Source: Ceratobasidium sp. AG-K
Lineage: Eukaryota; Basidiomycota; Agaricomycetes; Cantharellales; Ceratobasidiaceae
Direction of reading: 5' to 3'
Length of the DNA stretch: 64,000 nucleotides
Assembly (NCBI GenBank): GCA_037039685.1
Contig: JAWNGF010000005.1
Coordinates: 868,001 to 932,000 of the forward strand
In this document: positions 1 through 12,862 of the stretch, in pieces
How the letters are laid out: every line of letters begins with the position of its first letter
Position numbering within the stretch: the stretch's first letter is position 1
Notes under the pieces: generated by a model
Databases searched by the model: none
Told to the model about the DNA's origin: nothing
What the model saw: the letters and a program-made list of their open reading frames with translations, nothing else
Made by a program: the position numbers and the translations under genes

Positions 1-681
1 GCGCCTGTTCTTCTAAGCACCGGTTTCAGCTCGAGCGCTTGGAGCATGCGTTATATCGGACGAGGTATATAAATTTAGCTGTCATGAGAATAGTACTTCA
101 CCTCGAGCAAACATTGTGATCCAGACTGCTAGAGGGGTGGGCCTCTCCGTAACCTAAACCTAGTCATATGATCGGCCGAACTAACCGTCGGGGCTATATA
201 CGCGCATTCTCACTGCTTATCGGGAACCAAAGGACCTACCCATGGTTTCTTAGGGAATCCAGCATACGTTTTCAGACATTGGCTGAAGGAGCGTGCTGGT
301 AAAGAATTACTCTGACGGAGCACTTCTAGCGGACGAGCGCTCAATCGGACTGAACGCCCGGCGATGGTCCTTCACCAAGAGTAACGTCAAATCTGAGCGT
401 TTTATACTACTCGCATTGGCGCTTCCCTAATATATGGAATCACCACTATCGTTTGTTTGAGGTTATCCACGTGTTTAAGAATAGGTACATAATGTGATGG
501 CACCGGTGACTGACACAAGACTACTATACTAAAATGAAAACATATCCCCCAAAACAATCTGCACAGCTCTCCACATATCCTTTTAGCCGATTAGATACAA
601 CATAAAACTACAAATAGAGTATGTAACAAAGCTGAGGTATGGGTACAACATCAATCTTCCGGGCCATCCTGGGTAGAGACT

Positions 682-2395
682 CTACAGCTGATATTTGTGT
701 TCGTCAGTCTTATGGTAGATATAGGTCAATAATAATATGAGGCTTATGATGGAAGATGCACACCTTGCTGTATTGGGAGAGTGCAGCTTCACCGTCGCAA
801 TCGTTTTGATCTCCGGGTGCTGGTGATTTGTTTCGGGGGGGAAATTCGTTGAGCTGCACTACGACACCTTCAGACACGATCCTTTCTTGCTGAAAGATGA
901 TTTTTGTCAGTATACTAACTTTAGACTGGCACTAGATTGAAACGTACCTGGTATCGTACGATAATGGAGCGTGAAGGAGGGGGGTCGCGGCTCATGCCGG
1001 ACGACATTCTTCCGATATTGACTTCAGACAGTTTACGTCTGACGTATCCTCGACTACAATTTATTCAAACGTAAGTCACGTAGGCTGAAGGTATTTTGGA
1101 ATATCGCCTACCCGGCTAGTGTGATCATCAATGAGAGCGCATATATCTTGCCTAAACCAGCCGAGTTAGCTGAGATATTATCCTACTTCAATTCTACTAA
1201 CCAGATATGTCGGAAAAAAAGGTGGCATAGCTATGGTTAGAGTTTGAGATCTGCTTTCGGGATTATTCAGAAGGTCTCGACTCTCAGACCACATACGTAC
1301 CATGTACCCATCAACCATGACGGCAACCATGATCGCCATTGGAGGTACAGCCGCGGCCTTATTGATATGATTACTTTAGATGTACTGGATGCTGTTAAAG
1401 TGCACGTACCCATATGACGTTCCAAGCGGTGAAGAACACTCCTGTGTGGGATTGGCTGGTACCTGTACTAAAGATAAGTTCTCCTACTCAAAGCCCCTTC
1501 GAACGCAAAACTAACCAGTGTGGGATTTATAGAGATAGACCCCGGCTGATTATAATTGGTATGGTTTAACAGGGGATACAGCACATGTGGATAATTAACT
1601 CACTCGTAGACGTCATCAAGAGGTCCAAAGCAAATGAGCCGAAAACCCATATCCCTACTAACGAAGAGGGAAAGTTAGTCTAAGATAGGAGGTGAAGTTT
1701 CAGAGTAAGCGCACTCACACGCTGTTTTTTGCTGTTTTATTTGTCACTTATAAGCGTATACGTCCATGGATGGTTGATAAACATACATGTTCGGATAGGT
1801 CAGAACTTCGGGCCGAGTCAGAATTGAGGACACCCTGAGTAAAAGTATTGTTAGCAACTTAACCACCAATAAGCGTGCTTCAAATTCAGCTCACAATGGC
1901 GAGCGCAGAACCGGATGCCATTAGCCACAGCAACAGAAACGGTGTAATCCATTTCCACCGCCGACCGACTATACGCCAGCATCTTAGAAGATAGAATGCC
2001 TGAACGGACATTGCAAGCAGCGCGTTGAAAGTGGGCGGGATGAAAGGTGGCTATAAAACAGTTTCAGCTATGGCATAGTCCTAGTAAACAAAACTCACCG
2101 CGCCCGTATGCTTCCCCCCTGGACTGGAATCGCCGAAAACTGGCATGCCACTTATCGCTGTCTGTCCAAGTGCCAGTGCATTTACGAGGATTATGTAGAA
2201 TTTTAGTTGCCATGTTTCGTCGCTTTCTTTGGACAGTACGATTGGCAGGAGGGTAGCCAATATGCCTAGTATATAAGTAAGCATTGCCATAAGATTGTAG
2301 TACTGGCTATTCTGCTTACCTTGGAATCCGAAATGACACAAGGCGGCGGACAGTATCTGGTTCTGGCTCATATTGAAAAAGTTCCAGGGAGGCAT
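682..2395 (-). CDS. DUF6534-like multi-pass membrane protein, 12 exons
   Basis: I assembled this from exons at 2395-2099, 2050-1895, 1834-1783, 1654-1604, 1545-1516, 1462-1410, 1357-1301, 1250-1202, 1151-1112, 1053-948, 889-764 and 687-682. Together they give exactly 341 codons (340 aa). The layout of hydrophobic segments fits the basidiomycete DUF6534 family: an early LKFYIILVNALALGQTA helix, then SVQAFYLLRCWRI, a WVFGSFALDLLM segment, and finally GKIYALSLMITL directly followed by RGYVRRKLS. A hydrophilic cytosolic tail follows. The family is widespread in mushrooms and has no known biochemical role. Two points are uncertain: the donor ending exon 3, and a 54-nt GT-AG stretch inside exon 1 (about 2327-2274) that could be an in-frame intron. 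The start at 2395 is the first ATG after an in-frame stop. The protein ends in SKL, with the last codon and stop on a 6-nt exon. Confidence 0.72.
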
Positions 2396-4992
2396 GATTG
2401 AGACGAGTTTAGGATCGTACTTGCAGCCTCAGGTCAGCGCCAGTATCAGCCCCATTGAGGAAAGTTGGAATACCTTGTAGAATTTGTACTGGGCTATATG
2501 ACGCTCGTACCGCGTCGTCGTTTGTTTCGAATCAAACTACTAACAGAGGGGCGCGGGGAGAGGGAAATCCCGCGTGGCAAAGTAATCTCGCTGTTGATAA
2601 ATGTCTGCAGCGAAGCTTGATGGCAAGGGATCGCTGTTGAAACGAAAGGTATAGGGAGATCATGGCTCCGATGTACTCGCAGCATGTTGACACATACATT
2701 CTGGTGTTCCGAAATTCATTCATATGGAATGCTATTTCTTGATAAGGCCTGCAATGCTGCGGATCCCGCTTCTAACCAGGGTGATGAAACGAACCGACCA
2801 AGGTACGGATCAAAAATCTATTGCGGATAGCAATTACCTTGGCACCAGGGACCGACAGCGTGGAGGATCGCCGTCAGGAAGGCATATTGAGAATGGTCAT
2901 GTGAAAGTTATACCGTACGTCTCTACCAACGTACCTACGATAATCGCGTTGAGAGGGTGATCGTCGCCCTTGATGCCCGAGCTTGATCATGATGAACCGC
3001 TGCATAGAAGTCCCCGACCGCATGATCTCTCGGGGCTCTGAGGCCATCCCAAATGGAGTAGCCGGTAGGCATTGTATTTTGGCTAGCAGCGGTACCGTGG
3101 TGTGGTTGGTTAGCGTAGGTGAAATTTATCTGGACTCACATTTGTAGTTGATCGACAACGTCGGCATGATCAACATACATAGAGTACGTCACTGAGCGGC
3201 TCGTGCGTGTTACGTGGTGGGTAACCACTCGCTCGTGATTGCGCTTCGCAGCGAGATAAGATATGCAACGCTGGAGCACGGGAAATCCATTTTGAGGCTT
3301 AGTCGAGCCGATATGTGTTTGTAAATGGACTACGATAGGCCATGCGCATATATGGCGTGGCAGAGCGGATGAAGAGTAAGGTTGGTCAGAGCTCTGGCAG
3401 GGTAGAAGTCTTACTAGCGGAGTGTAAACCGCGTTGGAATAATCCTCGAACACACTTGGAAATCGAGGATTCACATTCAACCTGAACTAGAAAGTAGTGG
3501 CAGGTGAGGAAGAGCGTTTAAAATACGGGTGGAAGTGTAATAGACGCACAAAGGAGCATGTAAATCACATGAAAGCCAAGAAATGATTTACAGTGGTAAA
3601 CTTAGGCACTTAGCTTTGTTAGTGATCAAGTTTGGGCTGTGCGCCTGATGGTTGGTTCCTGTCTATAAAATCAAGGGACCGAGGCGTTACTTCGTAGGCC
3701 TGCGACACCGAAACCGGAGTTAAGATGTATTTTCAAATGCGGGGTTAGAATGAAGTCGATACATGCTAATCGCGCACTTGCTCAGAATCTCAGAGTGATT
3801 GCGATTATTTGTATCAGGAACCGACCTCGGTGTTCTAGCAGGGTTGTGCCTCGCAAGAATGTGCTCAAAAGTGCTGGCAGTCAGCTACTTCCGACTCTGG
3901 CGAGATGTAAAATGGTTCACAAGGAAACAGAAATTCCTAGCCGGATTCGACACCGTGCAGATACATTGCTGGTGCCGCAGCAAATAGTGCCGAAATAATT
4001 GTTCCCGGAATTCTAATTTCAAATAGGCAGAACGTTAGCGGTGACTCGGTGGTTGACCTTTCAAGTGGCATTTTAAGTTCATAGCAGGGAGTACGTAGCC
4101 ACGCGGGAGTTGGCATCACGTGATGCGCATATCTCATTTCGGTCAGTGGCAACGGCACGGGAAACGTTCTCTGTGTGGCAGGCACCGAGGGAGAATAAGC
4201 GGTATTTCGGGAATAACCGAGTCTAAAAGATGTTCTAGCTATGTTACGAGGATGTAGGCAATCGGGGGTGTTTCACATTATTTGAGACCAGCGTACCCCG
4301 TTTTTTTTCTCTTACTGAACACCGTTCAGATCGATATCCCTCAATATTTGACGCATCACACAATGCACTCACAACCTATTGCCCCTCCCGTGTGACCATC
4401 AACTATTCCAAGTTCGTACAAGGAACAATAAAGGTGCTCGTCGTTTATGATTGGCACGCTCACCCTGCTGATCGTTTACCATATTTTTGCTTTGTTACCT
4501 TGGAATACTAAACATCAACACGTGTAGTCTTTATCTAGCCTTAAGTTGTTCTAGGTTGGCCTTGCTACAGCCAAACGATCAGTTAGTACGCATGGATACC
4601 TGACGAGCGGTATTACGACACAGGGACAAGCAAATATTGACAAAACCTGACTATATGCGTAAGCGTGATCGTGATCGAGACACGGAGTACTCCCAACGCC
4701 AAACAATTTCGCGCTCGAGGCCAGCACAGTGCTATTCTCCACCAACTGCCAGCCCGCCCAGAATTGGCAGCCCAAATCCCGTAAGTAATCATCAGATTGA
4801 ACCCAGGTATACAAGAAAATAAAAATCCAGGGCAAACACTGTACAGATACACATACATGCCGACAAACAATCATCATGTGCGAATGGTCATGTGCAAACA
4901 ACGTTTCCTTTTTGGGTCGTAAAGAGCAAATCATGAAAAACGAGAACCGAATAGGTACAATGAACGTCCAGCGGGAGTACAAATCGTGGCAG
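2396..4992. other. Gap without an assignable gene
   Basis: About 2.6 kb between the upstream side of the DUF6534 gene and the 3' end of the P450 gene. Some minus-strand stretches are exon-like. An open frame at 3480-3136 ends on a GTGAGT donor, and a possible exon at about 3085-2955 follows a GCTAAC branch point and a CTAG acceptor. I could not join them into a recognisable protein. The neighbouring gene is made of very short exons, so an unrecognised gene is possible. Confidence 0.3.
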
Positions 4993-7357
4993 TTAGAGCA
5001 AATCCGCAGCATCTTTCCGAAGACTGAGCGAAAACGCGAGCGGCTTAGGTTGGCTGAAAATAGATCAAGCGTCAGTTATGACAAGTGACGGAAGATAACT
5101 GCTTACCTTGTCATTCCATTAAACTCGAACATGTCCCATGGCCGGGCTGCAGCCTCTTTTAGGCCCTTTCCGGGGATAATATCAAACGTCGAGAGGATCC
5201 CGGCCATCGCCAACCACGGTTGGTCGTTTGCAAGGTGCACGCCAGGGCAGACGCGACGACCGAATCCGAATACGTATCGCAGCGGATTGGGATTGGCATG
5301 TGGTCCGAGATGGCGTGTCGGGTCAAAGGTGTGAGGCGAGGGGTATAATTCGGGGTCGTGTAGGATTGCCCTGTTTGTTAAACGGGGTGAACAAAGTCGT
5401 CCGATTGTCAGGATCACACGATTGACACCATAGGCAAAGGCAAAATCATTTTACGTTAGATCCCCCGCATAAACGGAAGAGGGAAAGTACATACCAAATG
5501 TTTGCTCGGATGATCGTGCCAACTGGGAAGGTATAGCCTGCATAGGTTTCTTCCTGTGTTACGGCGTGCGGGAGTCCTGGAAAGGGTAGATTAGTTTTGT
5601 CTCATAATATATGAAATTTGTTTGTGGGAGGCGACGGGGATCAGGACAGATTATCTATCCCCAAGCGCGCTCTTGCCGAACAAGCAAGGCGCTAGCCATG
5701 AAGGGATATATGCATTTCGGCACCAACCCCGTGGCCTCGGAATGCAGTACTCACCCATGCTCAAACCAGGATTGAACCTCATGACTTCTTTGAACACGGC
5801 TTCGAGATACGGGAGCTGATCGCGATCGGCGAATCCTGGTAAACGCTCGGGGACTCCAGAATCCGTCCGGCTACCAATGACCCGAGAGATTTCCTCCTTG
5901 GCTGTGCGCTGAACTTCGGGGCAGACGGCCATCATGAGGAGGAAGGTGTTGATCGCCGCAACGGTCTACACTATCGTTAGCCTTAGTTTGGCGGAAATGA
6001 GCATGCACATACGGTATCTCCACCACCAACAAATACAGCCGACGCGGTCCACTTGATCAAATCCTGTTCAAACTCGGAAGCTCCGTCCGGACCACCCTTT
6101 TGTGCCAACAAATTGGATACGAAACTCGGACGGGCAGTGTTTGTGCGCTGTGAAACCGTGAGCAAGAGGGAGAATGCGAGTAAACCGGCGCGTACCATTT
6201 CAGCCTTGACTTGCTCGAATGGCCGGCCAGCATAAGCGTCTCGAAGGGCGCGTCCTTCAGCTCCGACTTGAAGGAAACGTGTGCCGGGGAACCATCGCGG
6301 GAGGTGAATCACTGCCCGAGACGAGTTAGATTTTGGCTGAGATGTAGGGGAGAGTTGAACCTACACCAAGGAAGAGCCTCGACCAGCGGGTACTTTCCTT
6401 CTCGGATTTTCATCATTGCTGCATGAATCAAGCCGGTGAGTGGATCATGGGGCTTGACTTCGTATCCGTACGCGACGCGAAGGATAAACCTCGTCGCGGC
6501 CCTGATCATCATTAGTATTGAACCACATTTCGAACTACTCATACTCACTCGCGAACCAATGACATGGGTTGCGCCGAGCTCATAGGCTGACCCACACCCA
6601 TAGCCTGAACCGTGCTCGCAGCCGTGACCTTGTCCTTACTCGTCAACGTACTCCCACCCAATCCAGCCATCCGCCTCAACATGTACGTAATATTCTCAAC
6701 CTCGATCGGCTGATATCCCCTTACGGCCGTGGTATGCATGGCGCTTGCCATAACGCGACGGAGTTTACGGAACCGCTCATCAGGCTGATGAAGTCCAACC
6801 GATGTGTTGTATCCCATTCTAGAGGACAAAGGTACCACGCGAGTCGATGATTGAATTGAAGATTGACGTCAACGTCAGTTAAGCTCAAAGGGACCAAGAG
6901 AATCATAACTGACACTTCGCCCATCATAACCTCGCGTGCGCGCCCGCTGGTCGACCCTGCGCGTTTTTCGAGAAGTTCGATGGCGGCGTCGGCCGAGTTG
7001 AGAATGACCGTGTTGGTTCCTAGAAAATGAAGCGTAACCATCTCTCCTACATAGCGAGTAATTAGTTTCGGCAAAACTGAGTGAGCAGATACCGCCGGCA
7101 CAAATAGAGCGCGCCGGCCACGTGGGTAGAAATGAAAAATTAAACTCACCAAAGGCCACCACCCAGTCTGCGGCAATCAAGTGCAGCTTCGGCGACTTGA
7201 CAAGGTCGATATGGCCCCATATCGGATGCGCTGGCGGGCCTGGAGGAAGTTGACCGCGCCTGGCATGCCAAAGATAGACTCGGACAGCAAGCGCACATAT
7301 GCCCGCACCAGCCAACACGAGCGGGGGGAGCAACACTGGGGGGACCACGCTAGTCAT
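4993..7357 (-). CDS. Cytochrome P450 monooxygenase
   Basis: Heme-thiolate monooxygenase of the fungal O-methylsterigmatocystin-oxidoreductase-like group; substrate unknown. The start at 7357 gives an N-terminal membrane anchor followed by the proline hinge LPPGPPAHP. Later exons carry the I-helix variant GGGDT (about 6015), the K-helix ExxR as EVMR in FKEVMRFNP (about 5775), and the heme loop FGFGRRVCPG (5270-5241) with the cysteine ligand. The last intron (donor at 5104) joins to an exon reading SQPKPLAFSLSLRKDAADLL, ending at 4993. The gene has roughly nine or ten exons. All P450 signature motifs are intact, so it is probably functional. The exact splice junction around 6930-6840 is not resolved. 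No biosynthetic partner genes lie next to it, so nothing points to a secondary-metabolite cluster. Confidence 0.9.
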
Positions 7358-7632
7358 GAGAACGTGTAATGACAGCGAACAGCGCGAGTTGCGTCTTATA
7401 TGCCGTATGCGCCACGACGGAGAAACGGCCCATGGTTGAATTAGGCATCGCGCAGTCCATAACAGTGGGTCCTCGTTTCCCTATGCGCACGTTGAACTGT
7501 TCCTGCCCCTCCGCCACATGCCATAATCGGCCAATGATATTACTTTCACTTTCGTCTGCCTACACAATCGCCCCTATCCGTTCCTATTGCCACCCTCAAG
7601 CTGGACATCACCCGAGCTGATGATTATCGCGT

Positions 7633-10600
7633 CTAGACCTTGATCGTTGCGGTCGTCGATGAGACCAAGTCGATCACGCACGTCCCGTCAATGGGCACGT
7701 ACTGGCGCGTAATTATCTTGATCGCCTCTTGCGCGACAAGCCCGCCTACCAGTGCCGCGGTCGTTGGCAGTTCAGCCGTGGGCGCTCGATGTCTGTCCAT
7801 ATCGTCAGCATCCACTCACGCCAAGTACGGAGTATTCCGGTGCTTCCTGTACCCCCAGATCCATCCACACCCTCATCAGCCAGCTCAGCGCGTTTTCACA
7901 CGCCCAAGTAACCGATACACATGAAATGATTCCGCGCCCAGCCGGGCTAGAGTTCGGGAAAACAGCAAATGCCGGACAATCGGCGTCGCGCGACGATCAC
8001 CTGTCTCGGCCTGGAGTCCCTGCCCCGGGCGTTTGCAGGGTAATCATTCATGCGGATCCAACTGAAAGCCGTGCGGGTCCGCACGTCAATCAGACTGTCC
8101 CGTGTGGCAATATGTTGAGGTGGCGTAGCAAGGGAGTGAAGGAGAGCAAATAGAGTGGCAGGTAAATGTGCCGCTTTGGGCTTACGCTGCAGGTATCGAG
8201 GCCGCCGTTGTCGCTGCGGACCAACGGCCAGCAATGGCGATACGTGAGGGCGTAAAATAAACAGCGATTGAAACGAAAGTCTCCCAAGCATCGACCCGTC
8301 GAGTCCAAAAATAGAAAAAAGATTGAGCAAAACGAAGCAGACTCACATTTCTCCTAGTGCCGCTTTACCCTCTTCCCCTGCATCATTTCCTTCTCCCAAC
8401 AATGCACCGAAAGCCTTTTCAAGCTCAGGGAGGTCATCAGCCGAGCCCGGTATGGGCGCTCGTCCTTGTTTGGCTTCAAAGGCGAAACGTGCGGAAAGGG
8501 CAAGATGGGTGCCAACTGCTGCGGGTGCCATTGCGAGCGCTTCGGCTGTAGCAGGGCGACCGGTCACATGTATATGCGTCACCAACATGCGCATTCAATC
8601 ACATAAGCCAGTGGGGTGCGTCCGCATTTGGTGGCATCAAACAGTGGAGCGGGTCCGACACGGGCAAGCAAAGTCACATATGCGCGCATGTATGCGGGTC
8701 GCGTCCGTTGTTCCGTCGACAGCAAGCGTGGGCCCCAATATGCCAGCAAAACGAGGCGAGTGTGCAGCCGGGAAGATGGTCGGACCCGGCCAAGGACGAC
8801 CATGACACATTGGGGCGGCGTTCAAATCGCAAAAATGCCGGACGTGCGGAAGGTCGGGCCGAGACCGTGCGGTGCAGGTTCAGTAATAATGGTATATGAC
8901 CCCGTGCGAAAAGAAATAAAATGTGTGTGTAACTTGGTTAGCGTCTGGCGGAGAAACGGGATAGATAACGATAGGCTGAGCTGTGTTCAGATCGAGATGT
9001 GATTAAGGAAGGGCAGATCAAGGATAAGTGGACTAGTGCCCAGGAAGTTGGTCAAGAACCAAGATGCCATCCAGCATGGACTATGAGCGCTCGAGAGGAG
9101 CAAGGGCCTCGGATTGACACAATAACCACTCACCGATGTCCCCAGGTCTCGATACACTCCATTCTCGTCCACGAAGAACCTTGAGCCCATGGGCGTTCTT
9201 GACAAACTCGAGAATGGCATCATCCGAAAAGCCTGGAACCTCACCGTCCCCTTCAACGCGTGTCTGCCCGGTTTGGGCTACGACTTCTCGCAAGAGCCCA
9301 ATAAACTCCTTCCGCTCCGCATCGGCTTGGCGCTTATACATCGCTTGCAAGTCGATGTACTGTTTAGTATCGGCCTTCATGTCGGGTATGGATGCTGTCA
9401 ACGGCAGGTAACCACGTGCGGCGGTGAACAGGTGCAATGCGCGCAACAGGGCCCAGAATTGGCTACTCGAGCCGTGGGCCGAGATGTTGGGGAAATTGGT
9501 ACATTTCTCGTCGGAAAAGAGTGCTTGGATATCCCCAGGTACGCCTGTCGGCGTCCATGCGCGGTATGCTTGCGCCACGGCCTCGTCGAAATTCTCTTCG
9601 TCTATTTTCACCTTGGACGCCGTGAGCTTGGCCTTGAATTCTTGTTTCTCAGCGTACGAAGTGGGCGGGTTGCCGTCATGCTGTAAGCGGCAACACAGAC
9701 ACGAGGGTCAGCCGTGGCGTCGCGAGCGGGGAGATGGGCGTGGATATTAGGATAAATGGACACGGGCCTGAGTTTGAGCTAGAACTCGGTGCGTAATCGG
9801 CGGGATGATAGTCCAACACCATAGCAGAGCACTGAAGAGCACCTACCGCTGTCTTCCAATCATGCATCGCGCGCACGAGGATGTACACGTATGGCACGTG
9901 GCCGTGGTCTGTTGGATCCATCGCCTCAAAGTCGAGCGAAAGGGAGTGTTCAAGAAGCTCGGGGAAGGGCTTGTCAATCCTAAGGGATGGAGCGGTTTCG
10001 GAATGTGAATCGACGACTACAGGATCAACGGCCGGCAAATATGAATATTAATGTGGAGCGAAACGTTGGGGATTCGGACGGAGTTGTTTAGGATATAGAC
10101 TTGCCTGCATGCTCGTGTATCTGGATAGTAAAATCGGCTAGGAAGCCGGCTGTACGGGAAATCACCAGAGGCGGGTGTGTCGGGCTAGACCAAAGCAGGG
10201 ACGAAAGCTTGCGCAAGGGACCGTCGGCAAGGTTCTGCGCGATGACCAGAGTGAAACTCGTAATGTAGGAGGGGTCCTTTTCAAGTATTTCTTCGATATT
10301 CTGAATTTGGCAGTTGATCGGTCAGTTTTAATCTCAGTTTCATTACATGACATGGACTTACTGAAGTGTTAGCCACACCCTCAACCGACTCGTTCAACTC
10401 GCTCAACAGCCGAACCGCCTCTTCAGCTCGTGGTTTCCCAATACTGCTGTATTCCAAGAAGAAGTTATTTCCAACGTCCTCTGGGGTCACTAATTGATGG
10501 TCCAGGATCGTGAAATGACCAATGCCTGTGTTGATTGGTAAGTACCGTAAATCAAGCTACATTCCGGGGTTAATCTCACCCGGAAGTACGAGATTCTTCA

Positions 10601-10887
10601 TAATTGAACTTGAAGTTGCAGTCGATCCCACAACAAGGATTCGCGCCGACTCGAGCGCATTTTGACCCGCCGCCGCCCACAACCTTGGGTGGCGAGACTC
10701 GGTAATCGAGCGGCAGAGGGTAACAAAGCACATACCTTAGTTGACGATCGTATCTCCGAGTTTTACCATCGGGTTGTCTGAGAGGCTCCCGTTAAATCCA
10801 TCAACGCGTCTATCGAACCTTAGTGGCATACCCTTGAGCGACTATCGCAGTCGTGGATTGTTCGATGGTCTGCGCTTCTGTCTCCAT
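7633..10887 (-). CDS. ULA1: NEDD8-activating enzyme E1 regulatory subunit (APPBP1/NAE1/ULA1)
   Basis: Partner of UBA3 in the heterodimeric E1 that adenylates NEDD8/Rub1, the first step of cullin neddylation; acts in nucleus and cytosol. The N-terminus is built from a first exon starting at ATG 10887 ([10 protein letters not shown]), then RRYDRQLR joined to [19 protein letters not shown], the conserved E1 Rossmann opening. [13 protein letters not shown] and the VGNNFFLE segment follow. The middle matches the family at [13 protein letters not shown] (about 9400), and the end is the hallmark [21 protein letters not shown] block. No catalytic cysteine is expected, because UBA3 supplies it. It faces the myosin light chain gene across about 270 bp, so the two may share a promoter region. 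Internal introns were only partly mapped. Confidence 0.88.
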
Positions 10888-11159
10888 TATTGTCTATTTG
10901 CCTCGTGGAATAATCTGGAGTAAATAGAAATTGAGTGAGTAACACATTCCAGCCCAGATGGCGGTTGAAGAGAGCGCTACACACGATCGACAAACCCTTC
11001 GCTGTGTAAAGCGTCGTGGCGCGAGTAGGAGTCGCAATTGCCAATAGCAAGTGTAATAACGCGAAGCACGTGCTCAACCCCTAGAAGTTGTATCCGTATC
11101 CATCCACTCTTGCCCACCACACTTGTATCCATAACTTACGAACCTCACGACTTACTGAA
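10888..11159. promoter_or_regulatory. Bidirectional promoter region between ULA1 and the myosin light chain gene
   Basis: A 272-bp interval separates two divergent start codons (ULA1 at 10887 on minus, light chain at 11160 on plus). It must hold both transcription starts. I see no convincing TATA box. Shared regulation is an inference from spacing alone. Confidence 0.4.
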
Positions 11160-11880
11160 ATGGCGAGTCACAACGATTAAGCTTGCTGCAAACCTTTGAT
11201 AACGTTTTATTATTTTTCAGGCTGACAACGCTGGTATGAACTTCATTTCCGCACATGATGGCAATAGCGTGCTATTAGATCGAATCTGGTCCTGATTATC
11301 CCATCTAGAATACAAGGAGGCCTTTGCTCTCTTCGACAAGCGCGGAACGGGCTTTGTTCCCCGTGAACAGATCGGAGATCTTTTGCGTGCCCTTGGACAA
11401 AACCCAACCCAAGGAGAGGTAGCTGAGCTCGCTAGCAATGCACCACGAGAGGGTAAGTCGGCGTCTTGAATATACAAGAGTGCAGAAAAACTATAATCCG
11501 TTTGTGCTAGTCGATTATAAAACCTTTTTAGCCATTTTGAACCGCCCAGATGGCTTCAAGCCTGCTGGTACTCCCGGTACGTTTATCGACCCTAATCCCA
11601 TCTCCGGATACTTATAGTTCGATACAGAGGAGTTTATCCGTGGCTTCCAAGTGTTCGACAAGGAAGGCAATGGTTTCATTGGTGCAGGAGAGCTTCGTTA
11701 TGTTCTTACCCAGCTCGGCGAGAAGATGACCGATGAGGAGGTAGATGAGCTCCTCAAAGGTGTTCAGATTGGACCGTGAGTACCAAAACCCTTGCTCTCG
11801 TGCGGTCGCATTTAACTCTTTATGGTAGGGACGGAAATGTCAACTACGAGAGCTTCACCCGCATGATTCTCAGCCAGTGA
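11160..11880 (+). CDS. Myosin essential light chain, Cdc4-like EF-hand protein
   Basis: Calmodulin-fold light chain that binds myosin II IQ motifs and is needed for the cytokinetic actomyosin ring. Exons 11160-11162, 11221-11233, 11309-11452, 11511-11576, 11628-11775 and 11829-11880 give 142 codons (141 aa), the usual length. Conserved blocks are [30 protein letters not shown] and [28 protein letters not shown]. The ending [15 protein letters not shown] resembles the last EF-hand. The first exon would be only the ATG, with an intron beginning GCGAGT, that is a GC-AG intron. Every GT alternative from this ATG runs into a stop, and the resulting start MADNAEYKEAF fits the family well. Confidence 0.9.
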
Positions 11881-12862
11881 TCCATCGTTTTAACTGTATC
11901 GTGTTAGACTGGTCTCCTTTTTGTCAATACGATTGAGGACTTTGCCACATTCGTTTGTCGATTTGACATGGGCTAGGATGGCTCGCCCACCTTATGGCAT
12001 CGAAACCGAGCCTTTTTGGTCTCAAGACTGTTCTCGACTCCGGGCTAAAGTCATTATTTCCATCGGTGCACGCTCTGCAAAATCCCCCTCAAGGTAGCAT
12101 GGATTAGTGTTGAAGATAGAAACGTACATGAAACAACATGCAGGAGCGTTATCTTTCTTAGGGCTTCATTTTTTCACGTGACTGTTTCTTCCCAACGATG
12201 AACGGCGATCTAGACACGAAAATAAAACACCCTCTTGGGAACCCTACTTCTCTCCGACTGTATCAGCCTTGGGAAGGCATCTCCTCAGACTCTGAATGAC
12301 ACTTTTAACCTATCCGGATGTCAGCGGAGACAATATCCTGAAGGTACTGTATTCAGCGTACAATCGGGATTTCCATACATCCTAAAACTTTCTGGACATC
12401 GCTTATTCTATTACCTTGTCACGATATCGATATCAACCATGTTGGATGTCTACTTCGTACGTCTATAACATTCATATTATAAGAACCTTGATATCCCTTC
12501 GGCGGGGCTGCGATACGTTGGGATGATGCCGCCAACGCCGAGACCGGTGGATGTATGACTCACTGTGGATAATCCAGCGACTATCTCCTTGCTTGTGATA
12601 GGCCCTATCACGTCCATGACTGTGCTTTATTTGCTCTCTATTTGGCGCACCACAACAAACCTCATCTTCCCCACAAATTACTAAATCTGGTAATCACTCA
12701 CGACTCAGCCTCCCGTCGACGGGACGAAATATTTTCACATATAAATGCGTGTTGGAAGAGGAAAGCTTTCTGCCCCCAGTTCCAACTACCACCGTCGTCG
12801 TTGAAACTACCCAGCACTTTCGCTGCCTGCTCTTCCAATCGCTTCAACCCTAATCATCAATC
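11881..12862. other. Intergenic, no gene seen
   Basis: The 3' flank of the light chain gene and the 5' flank of the next gene. Only chance-like open frames occur here, with no recognisable domain. Confidence 0.5.

Noticed and set aside
4637..4822. Plus-strand frame rich in RD and SP just past the P450 gene
   Set aside because: It lies in the 3' flank of the P450 gene, is short, and has no supporting context.
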